From positions 235,775,475-235,839,474 of the forward strand of contig NC_066579.1 of assembly GCF_024323335.1 (NCBI RefSeq): DNA of 64,000 nucleotides, given 5' to 3'. This document shows, piece after piece, positions 32,479 to 43,639 of this stretch. The translations under genes and the position numbers were made by a program. The stretch comes from Lathyrus oleraceus (taxonomy: Eukaryota; Streptophyta; Magnoliopsida; Fabales; Fabaceae). Position 1 is the stretch's first letter. Every line of letters begins with the position of its first letter. Below the pieces are notes generated by a model. It worked only from the letters and a program-made list of their open reading frames with translations. It was not told where the DNA came from and made no database searches.

Positions 32479-33420
32479 TTATAAGTCAAGGAATAGACAT
32501 GCATAATATATATATTTAAATGCGATCCAAGATATCGAGAACACCAAGTTCCCTACGGATGTAGAAGAAAGGCTATGTCGCAAGTGGTTTTGTGAAAATA
32601 TTGGCAAGTTGATTTTTGCTATCAACATGCTCGAAGATAACATCACCTTTCTCGACATGATCCCTAAGGAAGTGATGCCAAAATTCAATATATTTAGTGC
32701 GCGAATGTAGTATAGGATTTTTGGTTAAATTGATGGTGCTTGTGTTGTCACAAAAAATGGGAATACGTTCAAGTTGAACATTGAAGTCTAGTAATTGTTG
32801 TTTGAGCAACAAAATTTGAGCGCAACAACGTATTCCACCTCGGTTGTTGACAAAGCAACTGAAACTTGATTTTTGTTATGCCAACTCACTAAGGAATTTG
32901 AATAAAAATGACAAGTGCCAGTGGCGCTTTTCCTATCCGGTTTGCAACTGGCAAAGTCGGAATCGGAGTAACCAACCAAAGAGCAATCACTTCCCTTAGA
33001 AAACCAAAGCCCATACTTTGAAGTACCACAAAGGTATCTAAGTATACACTTGACGAACTTTAAATGTGATTCTTTAGGACATGATTAATACCTAGCACAC
33101 ATACATACACTAAACATAATGTCTGGTCGAGATACGGTAAGATAGAGGAGAGATCCGATCATATCTCTATACCTTTTTATATCTACGGCCTTACCATTTT
33201 CCTCCCGATCCATATTAACAGCCGTAGGCATTTGAGTGTCGATTACTTTGGAGTTTGCCATATCGAAGCGCTTAAGTAGCTCATTATAATACTTCATTTG
33301 GATCACAAAAGTTCCTTCTTCAAGTTGCTTGATTTGAAGTCCGAGGAAGTAATTTAGCTCCCCCATCATGCTCATTTCAAATTCTCCCTGCATCAACTTA
33401 GAGAATTCTTCTGGTATCAG
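32479..33420 (-). pseudogene. Copia RT-end and RNase H, 5'-truncated
   Basis: The fragment starts in the RT thumb (GEFEMSMMGELNYFLGLQIK), continues to RYRDMIGSLLYLTVSRPDI, breaks near 33080, resumes with DSDFASCKPDRKSATGTC and ALSTTEVEYV, and ends with PILHSRTKYIEFWHHFLRD and QLANIFTKP. The catalytic YVDD and everything upstream are missing because another copia LTR (33424 onward) is inserted or joined here. Confidence 0.85.
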
Positions 33421-33423
33421 ATA

Positions 33424-34620
33424 TGAGATGTCGAAGGTAATGTCACGACACTAATATCTTAGTAACACAAACAGGATAAAGATACAGAATGGTAAAGCAA
33501 AAGACACAAGCAATTGTTAACCCAGTTCGGTGCAACTCACCTACGTCTGGGGGCTACCAAGCCAGGAAGGAAATCCACTAAATAGAATCAGTTCAAAGAC
33601 TCTCTGTACACTTCAACAAGTTACAGTCTTTCTCACCTAATCTCTACCCGTGCAATTTCTACCTAAGCACTCTTAGATATGAGAATCCATTCACTTCTCT
33701 TCAATCACCCCTGTGATTTTAAACAACAATTCCTTGAGAAAAGAAGACACTTTTCAATAACACACTCTTGATTTTACTTAGCAGTTTCAATCAAGAAGAC
33801 ACACACTTGATCTTGCTTAACAACTTTGATCAAGTAGACACACACTTGATCTTGCTTCACAACTTTGATCAAGTCGACACACACTCTTGCTTACAAGATT
33901 TAGAGTGACAAATTACAACCACAAATTAGACCAATTCAATCATCAATGGATGACTTGAATGGCTTACAAGTCTCACGACTAAACAAGACACAAACCCTAG
34001 CTCTCTCTCAGTATTTCGCTCAGTATTGGTTGTGTTGTTAAAACAGGTTTTCCAAGTCCCTTTTTATAGAAGCTTTCAGCTGGGCTTGGACATCTTGAAA
34101 ACCCTAAAACTATTTTCCAATTAAATCTTTTCATAACAGCTGGTTAGATCTCCTTGGAAAATAAGTAAATCAGGTTGTAATCAATGATTGAATGCACCTG
34201 CAAATCAGATCTTCAATCATACATAGATTGCCATTAAATGTGCAATCACATAACACCAGACATTCACACTGAATGTTCTGTGTACAGGATGTCATGACAT
34301 CGGGTCTGACGTCCTGGAACAATCCTGCATAATTCCATAATTCCTTTTATAATTTCCAACAGGTACAAAACATCAGATGTCATGACATCATGTATGACAT
34401 TCTGAAATAATCCTGCGTAATTATGTTTTCCATTTAAACTCCAGCAGGTACACATTATCAGATGCCATGACATTGTGTATGACATTCTGAAACAATCCTG
34501 CATGATTATGTTCTTGAACTCCAGCAGGTACATAGGATATCTTATGTTAAGACATCACACACAACATCTTGTGAACACTCTTTGTTTTACCAAAATTGCT
34601 GCCAACACCTAGAACCAATA
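33424..34620 (-). repeat. 3' LTR of a third copia element
   Basis: On the minus strand the LTR starts TATTGGTTCTAGG at 34620 (TGTTGATTC in the copy at 2239) and ends near TGAGATGTCG at 33424. A polypurine tract, CCAAAGGGGGAG, lies directly upstream (plus-strand 34623-34634), so this is the 3' LTR. It contains a TATA-like CTATAAAAAGGGAC (34056-34069) and three copies of a CCAGCAGGTACA-related module. Confidence 0.8.
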
Positions 34621-34634
34621 AACTCCCCCTTTGG

Positions 34635-35489
34635 CAAATTTTGGCTAAAACATATATCTGTCCTTTTTGTTCACAAGAAAACTATCAGCAGTTAAATAAC
34701 AGTTTAAACAGCAGCAGAAGCACACACAGAATTACTAGATAGCAACTAGTAAAACACACACATGCACAAGGGTACTTCTCTTTCCCTTAAATTTGTGCAA
34801 CACAAACAAACTTACTAGTTATAGAGGCAACTAGTAAGACACACAAAAGCACAAGAGTACTTCTTCTCCCCCTAAATCTGTGCACCACATACAACTCCTT
34901 TGATAATAACAGCACCTGTAACCACAACACCTGTAACAGTCAGAATGTCCTTCTGACATCTGCCTTAACATCACCTGTGCACCACATCAGACATCCCTTT
35001 TGACATCTGTAAACAGAACAACATTCTGTCTTACATCTCCTTCAAGAATAGTTGTAGTTCATATGTTCAGCTACACCAGCACATACATCTCCTCACATCT
35101 CCAACATCACTTCTCCCCCTTTTTAGTCAAAATTTTGACCAAAGGTGACCAATTAGACAAAATAAATGTCAATTAGCCTAGCAGAGAATGTCACCACAGA
35201 TGTCATAACATATAACATGTTAAAACATAATTGTTAGGAGATACAAACCAACATTATACACAACTGTGACAGCTGAGATAATGACAAATCCATGGAACTC
35301 ATTAAGAGCCCAAAATATTACATAAAGGCATCAATAAGGACTGCCACAAATTACACATTTAAAAAAACAAATTCTTTAGCATCAAAACATCAGGGGGAAC
35401 CAGCTTCCAAAACAGCACACACACCAGCCACATCAAGACAGTCTTCATCACAGCACACCTCACGCAGTCTTCAACATCAGGGGGAACCA
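34635..35489 (-). other. 3' non-coding region of third copia element
   Basis: No gene is seen. The region is rich in CACA, ACATCTG and CTCCCCCT words; purine tracts on the minus strand occur at plus-strand 34872-34878 and 35112-35119, each of the GGGGGAGAAG type, like repeated or decayed polypurine tracts. Confidence 0.5.
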
Positions 35490-35810
35490 TTAATCAGAGG
35501 AAGAAGTATCATCTTCACCTTCAGAATCAGTGTTGCCACTAGATTGAGCATTGGACCTCTCACTTGAGGTATTGGCATCTGAATCTTTGGTCTCACCAGC
35601 CTTCTCCATCTCTTCCTTTTCTAGGCCACAAATAAGAACCTCCAAAGCCTCTTTTCTTGCCTTGGCAATCCTTATACCATTATCCAGTTCCTTGCAGGTT
35701 TCCTTTAATTGATCAATCAAGCTACCCTGAGATGCAGACTCCTTTCTGGCAGATGTCATGACAACATCATTGACATGACTTCCCTCAAACAGCTTGTAGT
35801 GAATGGATAG
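35490..35810 (-). pseudogene. C-terminal part of an ORF, cut by Ogre insertion
   Basis: A minus-strand frame enters from the Ogre LTR at 35810 and stops at 35490. It encodes a Lys/Glu-rich helix (QLKETCKELDNGIRIAKARK) followed by an acidic Ser-rich tail. Position and composition fit the C-terminus of an env-like copia ORF. The upstream part is not visible because the Ogre array begins at 35811. Confidence 0.5.
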
Positions 35811-38800
35811 TGTAGCGGGGTATTCGTTACCATTAGAGATATTGACTAAATCCAAGGTAAATCATACAAGTCGAGTCGCCACCGCACTTCTATTTATCCA
35901 AAGGAATGGTTAGAAAGCGAACAAAAACATAATAGTTTTAACAAAAACTAGTAAAAGAAACAGAGATCTGGGTAAGGGGGTTGGTTATGCAATGGGAAGG
36001 TGTTAGGCACCCAAAACATCCTAGGTACTCCTAGGGAGCCCTTTTCATACTTGTTACAAAGGTTGTTGTTTTGTGAAAAATTTGTTTGTGCAAACATGAT
36101 TGAAGAGATGGGAGGAGAATGGACAAGTTATTTACATTTTGTGTTTGGATGGATAAACCCATTGCCTACGTATCATCTTATAAAAAGATTAGGATCAAAA
36201 CCTCGTAGTTCAGGGTAAAAATTTCAAAATGAGTTGGTGAATTGATTGGTTTAAAAGCTTTAAGGTCTTTTGTTATCAAAGGGAGAAAACTCAACCAAAC
36301 CACAAATCCACCATGTGAGGATAGCTTCAACATGCTAGTGAGGGGTTAACCCTATAATAAGCATGGAAGACTCATTGTCCATCACTAAGGATATAGGTGA
36401 GTATTATATCTACCACAAGGATAACTCAAACCTGATAGCTAAAGGTTATGAAAGATTTTGATTAAGAACTGGCCATTGGAACCACAAAAAGAAATTTGAA
36501 TGGGTTATATTTACCAATTAGAAGTATGTACAAAATAGTCAAAGTTGACTTAAAGATTCAATTTCAAAATAAGTATTGTGAAAAGAAAGTTTGAAGATCG
36601 AAAGCATAAGGCTTAGGTTTCTAATGTTTGAGAAGAAATGTTAAATGTTTGCACAAAAGGTTTTGGCTTGGGTTAGAGTGGGGAGAAGAAGAAGAAGGGC
36701 TAAGTCCTAAGTAAATCAAAAAGAGAAGGGATGAAGAATCAAAACCACACAAGGAGTTCCTCTCTTGAGATCATATGGATGATCCATGTGGCTCCCATCC
36801 TTTGGAATAAGCAACCACAAAGTATAAGCAATCAAACAAGTCTCATAAGAGATCCTCAATGTATCTTGTATCTTCCACTTGGGTGAACATGGTAATGATC
36901 CTCCAATTAAGCTCATAGAGTCCCTAGTCACAAAAGCACACACATCAAAAGTTCCATGAAGCAAAAACAAGAATGGATAAGAGTGAGTTTAGAGATTTGG
37001 TCCTTCTAATCCATCTTCATCATTAAGATCCATTTACTCCAATTTTGCATAAGGAAGGTCCTAGAATCTAATTCCAATTCTCCATTTCTTTGCATAGGGG
37101 AAATCCTAGAAACTAAGTCCATTTCTTTGCATTTGGTCCACAACAATCAAAACAAAAACACAAGCACAATTATATATACACAATTATGTGCTCAAGTGAG
37201 CAAAAGGCAAATGGCATTAACATAAACATGTGCTCAAATGAGCAAAGAGAAAAGCAAATGGATAATATGTGCAAGAATAATTAATTGCATAAAGTAAATT
37301 GCATAAAGTAAATGTTAATGGTCAATAGTTAGTGTTAGTAGTTAGTGTGCCATAAGGCAAATTTAGCGCTATGTTAAGCAATCGTAATTGGACTTATGTA
37401 GAAGTCATAACTATCTGAGGCCGGTCAATAATAATGTAGGCAACAAACACAAGTTAGGAGTCTTGATTAGTGAACCAAGTCCCAACAACTTGCCATGCCA
37501 AAAAGAAGAAGAGAAATGATCTTGTATTGGTTTAAGCCTTTTGCATGATTTAGAAGACAACCTATCGTTAATGCAAAGCCATTCACTTGATCAATTGATC
37601 AAGATGAATTAGATTTGAATCAAAGAAGGTTAAATCTCCCTAACCAATGCTAACTTATCAACCTTCAACTCATTGATCAAAAAGAAAAGAAGTAGAAGAA
37701 GAAGAAGGAGAAGATGGATAAGAGAAATGGAAATGGCAAAAATTAAAGTGCATTAAATGAAATACAATGTACCAATCCCCATATGTTGACCAATAACATT
37801 GGAAGTCAAGGTCAAACAATCAAAAACAGAAGTGAGATGAAGATTGGAGGTCAAGAAATGAATAAACTATTTTTGGCATTTTTTAATATTTAAAATAAAC
37901 TTGAATTAAAATTAATGGAAAGGTCAAACTTCAAAATTACTTCAAATCAACCTTAGAAGGTCCAAGTAATTTATCCTAAGTTCAACAAGGTCAAACAAAG
38001 TTTGACAAAAAAATTTCAGCATTTTTAAAAGTCAGAAACTATTTTTAATCAATTAAAAATGAATAAAAATAACCTAATTGAACTAAAATCTCAAATAAAT
38101 CTCAAATCAATTCAAAAATTGATGAGAATATTTTTCATAGATCCATCATCATTCAAATAGGTTAGGAAAATATTTTTGCATTTTTTGAATATCAAAAACT
38201 ATTTAAAATGAATTAAAAATAACCAGAAAAGAGAAAATTCACAAAAAATATCAAATAACAAAATAAAAAAAAATAAAAAATCAGAAATAGAAACTAGAAT
38301 TTATTTGGGAAATAATGCAATTGGTCCCATGATTTTTGGATTAAAAATGAGAGAGATATTAATTTTTGAAAATAATTGGAATTAAAGAAATTAAAACTAG
38401 AAAATAAAAATGCAAAAAAATGTGGAGCGTTAGATCTGAGCTCATTAAATGAGCTGGCAGATCACACGCTCTAAAGATGCGCGCCTACCGTGTATCCTGG
38501 TCAACTGAAGCGCAGGAAGTATTTAAAAAGGTCATAACATTGGACGCACAGGATCAAATCTGGAAACACCATCACACGGTCCAGATTCAAACTGGAGATG
38601 ATGAAGCCACCAGAGCCACCGTCTTCTCCGGTGAGCTTGGATTTTCCGGCCAAAAATGCAGAAACTAAAAGCTTAACCAAATCATGCGATCTATACATCT
38701 TTAGAAAGCTGGGATGATGTACATCATCCCTGTACCATCCATTTTCTCTCTAGATCTCTATAGTGTGAGAAATCAGAGATGGAAAAATCTGGTGTTCATC

Positions 38801-40797
38801 ATGAACTTAATGGATTTCAAAAATTGAATGCATAAACATGATGCCTCTATTGAGAGGACTTCAGCCAACACAAAATCTAAGCCAAAAGGTCAATGGATTA
38901 GGAGAATCGAAGAAAATACCAGTTGGAATGTAAGCTTGAGTTCTGGTAATTTGAGCACTATGCCTTGCTTGCTTTGCTTAAACAGAAGTTCTATGAGGTA
39001 AATGATGAAGGTTTAGAAGCACTAGATCTGAGAATTCAACCAGATGAAGTTGAATTTCAGATCTGAAAAAAAATGAGAAAAGTGAGCTTGCTTCTTTAGT
39101 GATGGTTAGGGAAAGAATTTTGCAGCATTTCAGGTTGAATTAGGCGTGTGAAATGGAGGGAATGAGGTCTCTATTTATAGAGGAAGTGGTGAGGGAAGTG
39201 TGGAATGATCCGTGTGCATGGCATGTGAAGCTTCATTGCATGGGCTTGCATGATCATGCACAAGGCCCAAAAACAATGCCAAATGAGTTCTGAACATCAT
39301 CCAGATGAAATTGGACGTGTGACTTGCAAGGCAATTGCTTATGCACCAAGATTTCAAGTGAATTCCTTCTTTGTACCTAAAAATTCATCTCTTCGAAAGT
39401 ACCATTTAGAAAATCCAAGCATAGGCATATGGGTAATGGTTGGAAAGGTCTTGATGTAAGGAACAATTTTTATGTTGGTCAAAAATCCATTTGGAGTGTG
39501 GAAATTTATGGAATTTGAGTTTAAAGTGTGATATGCAAAACAAGTCAAGGCAAGGATTCTAAAATTGGCCAACTTTCAAGCCCTTCTGTTTTGATGATGC
39601 AAGCTTCAAATGAAAAAACCTCCAACATAAACGTTGTAGCACTTTTCAATACAATCAAAATGGACTTAAATTTTGCATCATTTGGATTTTTGATGAAAGA
39701 GTTATGGGCACTTGAAGTTGGACTTTCTTGACTTTTAATGCCTTTGACCCAAAAGGACCTATAATGTCTTGCATTATCACATGTATTTCCTTTGAGAGTT
39801 TGAAATTTTGTTCAACATAAAATTTGAATTAGACATCTCAAGCTTTCCAATGCATTTGATCCCACCTCAATATCATTAAAAATGAAGGAGTTATGTCCTT
39901 GGGAAGTTGACCCCCCATTAGGGTTTCAGTCAAAATGACCTATAATGTATTGGAATAGAAAATGGTCTTACAAGCTTCAAATAAATTTTTGATGAACATG
40001 GAAGTTGTTCATATTGTCCTTAAGAACATTTTTGCTTTTGGAACCATCTCCATTTGACCAACACATAAAAAGTTAGGTCTCAGTGCATTTCAAAATAGTC
40101 AGATGAATTGACTGATCAACTTCTCAAGTCCATGCCTCATATCTTGATGAATTGATGATTGAGGACACTCAAATAAGTTCAAATATGCATGAAATGATGA
40201 ATTAAAGGACTTCCCTTGATTGTATTTGACCATGGGCTGAGGTTGCTTCATGAGCAAGGCATTGTGATGCACAGATGAATTAGGGCTTCTCTGGGGAACA
40301 AACCTCAAACCCTTTGACTTGCTTTGATCAAACATGATGAATTGAGATATTAGGGGGTAATATTTGATGCACAGATGAATTAGGGTTTCCTTGAAGAACA
40401 AAACCTCAAACCCTTTGACTTGCTTTGACCAAAATGATGAATTGAGGTACTAGGGAGGCATATTTTATGGATGAGAGCTTTGGGAGCCATTACCATGCTT
40501 GCTTTTATCTCCTCTTGGCCATGTCTTTGTACCAATGACCTCCTTGAAGCTTTTGACCTTGTGATTGCTCAAGCTACAAACAAAAGATGTTAGTGACATA
40601 TTTTTGTGTTTTTGGTTAGTAAACAAAATGAGAAAAGCAATGATATACAATTCAAGCATGCTTGGTGATCTCAAACCACTCTCAAGAAGGTCCCACCCAA
40701 AGGCAAAGGGAAACAAGATGCTAATGATCCTTGAGGCTATGCAAATGCAATGTTATGATGCCATGAGGGATCTTAGGGCCAAAATTTGGGTCTTACA
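35811..40797 (-). repeat. Ogre 3' LTR (4987 bp)
   Basis: Boundaries are the minus-strand start TGTAAGACCCAAATTTTGG at 40797 and end CCCCGCTACA at 35811, matching the two other copies of this LTR. The polypurine tract AATAGGGGCATC adjoins the start (plus-strand 40798-40809). A TATA box CTATAAATAG lies at 39171-39180. It carries both copies of a U3 duplication of about 119 bp (40268-40386). The two-hairpin element lies at 36149-36208. Confidence 0.9.
36149..36208 (-). other. Two-hairpin LTR element, copy f
   Basis: Read on the minus strand: CTACG (36208-36204) and CGTAG (36170-36166) enclose ATCTT (36189-36185)/AAGAT (36179-36175). The second hairpin ATGG/CCAT follows within 36162-36149. Confidence 0.6.
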
Positions 40798-43464
40798 GAT
40801 GCCCCTATTTAAGGTCATTCTAGCCGGAGAAGTGAAGGTTAAAATCTTCGTCTTGACGGGGTAGAATGGGCTTAAATAATAACAAAGAGACGAATTTTGG
40901 TCCCTAAGAGACCTCATGATGCAGATGTATGCATGCAAATGGTAATACTCTGTGGGGATATGCGTCCACAAAAGAAAGAGAAATCCGGAGAAACTGACGA
41001 TCCATATGAGTAAGTCATTCTATGGGACAGAGACTCTGGGGACTCTCATGGGGATAAGAAAAAGAATAAAAATGTGTGAGCAGGTCACGACTTGAAACTT
41101 GGGGGGACAGAATTCTAAAGGGAGTAAATCCAATGGAAAGACATCGAGCTGACTCGAAGGTGCATGTGTTACGGAATATGCCAACATAGCAACATTATCC
41201 ACAATGGATACATCGGGTAAAAAAAAATCCGGACTCAGGTGAGGATAATCCACTAAGGGACCTCACTGGGGATATCCTTAAAAAGGAATCTCCTGGGGAA
41301 ACAACGGGATGAGGTATTATCGATTACTGGGTAATAAGCTCAAAGAGGCGTGTGATCTGAACACCGGTATAAGGGTGAGAGAACAACATGCCCAGGAGGA
41401 ATGAATATCTAAAACCGGTATAAGGGTGAAAGATATCAAAACTTCAAAACATCTGAGGAAGACCTAAAAGGTATATTTCAACTCAGCGAAATCTGACTCC
41501 ACAGGGGACTAAAAGTCATAATAGGGAGCAGAAAGGAAGGAACACCAAGGATACCGGTTACTGGGCATATAATAGGTGACCAACCAAGGCGTGAATTGGG
41601 GAATATTTCCAAAACACTCATCATCCAAAAGAGGGCTGAAAGCAAACTCGATTAAGGGATGGACATTCGATTCCGCAAAAGGGGATACGAATCTTACTCA
41701 ACTGGGGAAGAACAAAAGGCTTCGTACAAAGAGTGCATGAGATATATTGTCTATTACTGTCAAAACGTAGATAATATACTCGCATGGACGATTATCCACA
41801 ACCGGTTAAAGGATAAATCGACCGAAAAGAAAAGATATCGGGATAACGAAACTAGGTATATAATGATGACCAATTCAAGAGAGAAACAATCGTTACCAAC
41901 AACTGGGTAGTCGAGAAATGACTTGCTGGGGATAAATTGCATAATCAGGGCAATTATCCAGGCAAAAAGAGGGAATATCAACACCGAATATTGGATGAAG
42001 ATAACCACCAAGGAGGGGATTACACCTACCGGATACTGGGTAGGAAACCACGGAAAAGTAACCGTCATCAACTAGGATGAGCAACAAGGTTAACTCTGCA
42101 AAGGGGATAAAGTAGGATTTACAACCACCGGTACAAGGGTAGAAAACCATAGGCTCCGCCGGGGATAAGATGAATGATTACCGATTAATGAGCACTTATT
42201 CATTTATACCACGGGGAAACACCAGAAACAATCACAAGAGGCCAATTTAGGATCAAACCAAAGAGGCGAACTGAATCAAGACTCGTCCTAATGAGGATAT
42301 AACTCAATAGGGGAACCCATCCCAATATATGTGTTGGGAGGAAGCGAAAACAACTTTCGTCCACGAGGATATAACTCAGTGGGGAATGCAGAAGGAAGGA
42401 TAAACACTTTCTACCTAATGGGCTGACTCTATATTGAGGGATCAACCACCGACATCTTGCTTGGGAAAGGTATTACCAACTAGCAGAGGAATAACAAACA
42501 AAGATATATGGCAAAAAATGCAATATTAATATCCAAATGTTTGAAAAAAAAAATATATGCACACATGCGTGGTTTATGTTTGATGAATGCTGACGAACAA
42601 CATTTCTAACACGAACAGCTCCAAGGAGTACAGACATCCGGTACTACATCTCAAGAGAGAAAGCCAAAATCACCGGAGAGTATCCAATCTACCGGGGTTC
42701 AGAGATATCAGGAAATAACAAAATCTCTGTCGGGGATGAGTCATCAATCACAGCTTGGGGAAAAGAGTTTATTATACAGGCAGAATCTGCCACATAAGCA
42801 ACTCTAATGGGGAATCTATCCGAGGGATAAAGGGATTTTGGGGGTCAACCACCCGATACCATACTCACCAAAGAGATCACATCCGCTAAGGAGGAAAGAT
42901 CGCTACTCCGCTAAAGGGGAGAGTGGTGAACATCTCAACAAGCATACCACTCAGGGATAAACCATAAAAGGGGCTCTGGAGGAAGAAGATACAGTCATGC
43001 CAGGAATATGAACAAATGTCTTACCCTGTTGGGGATCATACCATCCTTGGGAGAGCACTGAGGATCTCCTAAGTATCCTTTTCATCATTGTGGATGTTCA
43101 CCTTGTTTAAAAACAAGTTATGAAAATTCATTTTTTCAAAACAATGATATTTTCTTAATTAAAAGCATGCAAAACATTTGTTGAAATAGAAACAAATAAG
43201 AGTGCAAATAATTGGATAAAGGCTCGAATTTATTTGATGGAATGGTAGCCTGCAAATGACAAGACTCCATAGATCTTTACAAGTTTGAAATTGGTGATAT
43301 AGGTTGGAAAAGGGCTACATTGAACATAATGACCATTTCTCCACCAATTTTGAATTCGATGTATTCGAAGCTTTGGTTGATGACGAATGAGCAAGAATCT
43401 CTGACGGATGACAGATGTAGAACAAAGTCTTGTCAGGATGCAGTTACTTGCCAAATCCCTAATT
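40798..43464 (-). other. Ogre 3' non-coding internal region
   Basis: No gene is present over 2.7 kb. The sequence is a loose array of words such as ACCGGTATAAGGGTGA, TTACTGGGTA, ACTGGGGA and GGGGATAA, of the kind reported between integrase and 3' LTR in Ogre elements. The same sequence recurs at 62166-64000 with few changes. Open frames in it are chance results of the composition. Confidence 0.7.
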
Positions 43465-43632
43465 TTTGCCTAGATTGCCCCATGGTGAGGTGCTCAATCT
43501 AGCGGGATGCAAACATTCATTTTTTTCATGTCTCTAACTTTTGCCTAGACCGCCCTTTCGGGTTTTCAATCCACCGAGACGCTCATTTTTGCCTAAGCCG
43601 CCCTTTCGGGTTTTCAACTTAGCGAGCTATTC
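43465..43632 (-). repeat. Tandem repeat just after the Ogre pol stop
   Basis: Three copies, spaced about 60 bp apart, of a unit containing TTTTGCCTAGAYYGCCC and GGTTTTCAAYY-AGCGRG (starts near 43465, 43528 and 43588 on the plus strand). The second and third copies share CGCCCTTTCGGGTTTTCAA. Confidence 0.8.
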
Positions 43633-43639
43633 TGTTTTT

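Noticed and set aside
33408..33418. GGTATCAGAT as a plus-strand copia primer binding site
   Set aside because: It lies inside the minus-strand RT frame or at its edge and lacks an LTR end on its left; a chance match.
36000..36218. Conserved open frame seen in both Ogre LTRs (also 57476-57694)
   Set aside because: Conservation follows from LTR identity; the solo LTR at 51200-56113 does not keep the frame, and it has no protein-like features.
41659..42150. Open frames in the Ogre 3' non-coding region, repeated at 63033-63527
   Set aside because: They occur in both copies because the sequence is duplicated, lie in opposite frames on both strands, and consist of translated simple words with no domain.
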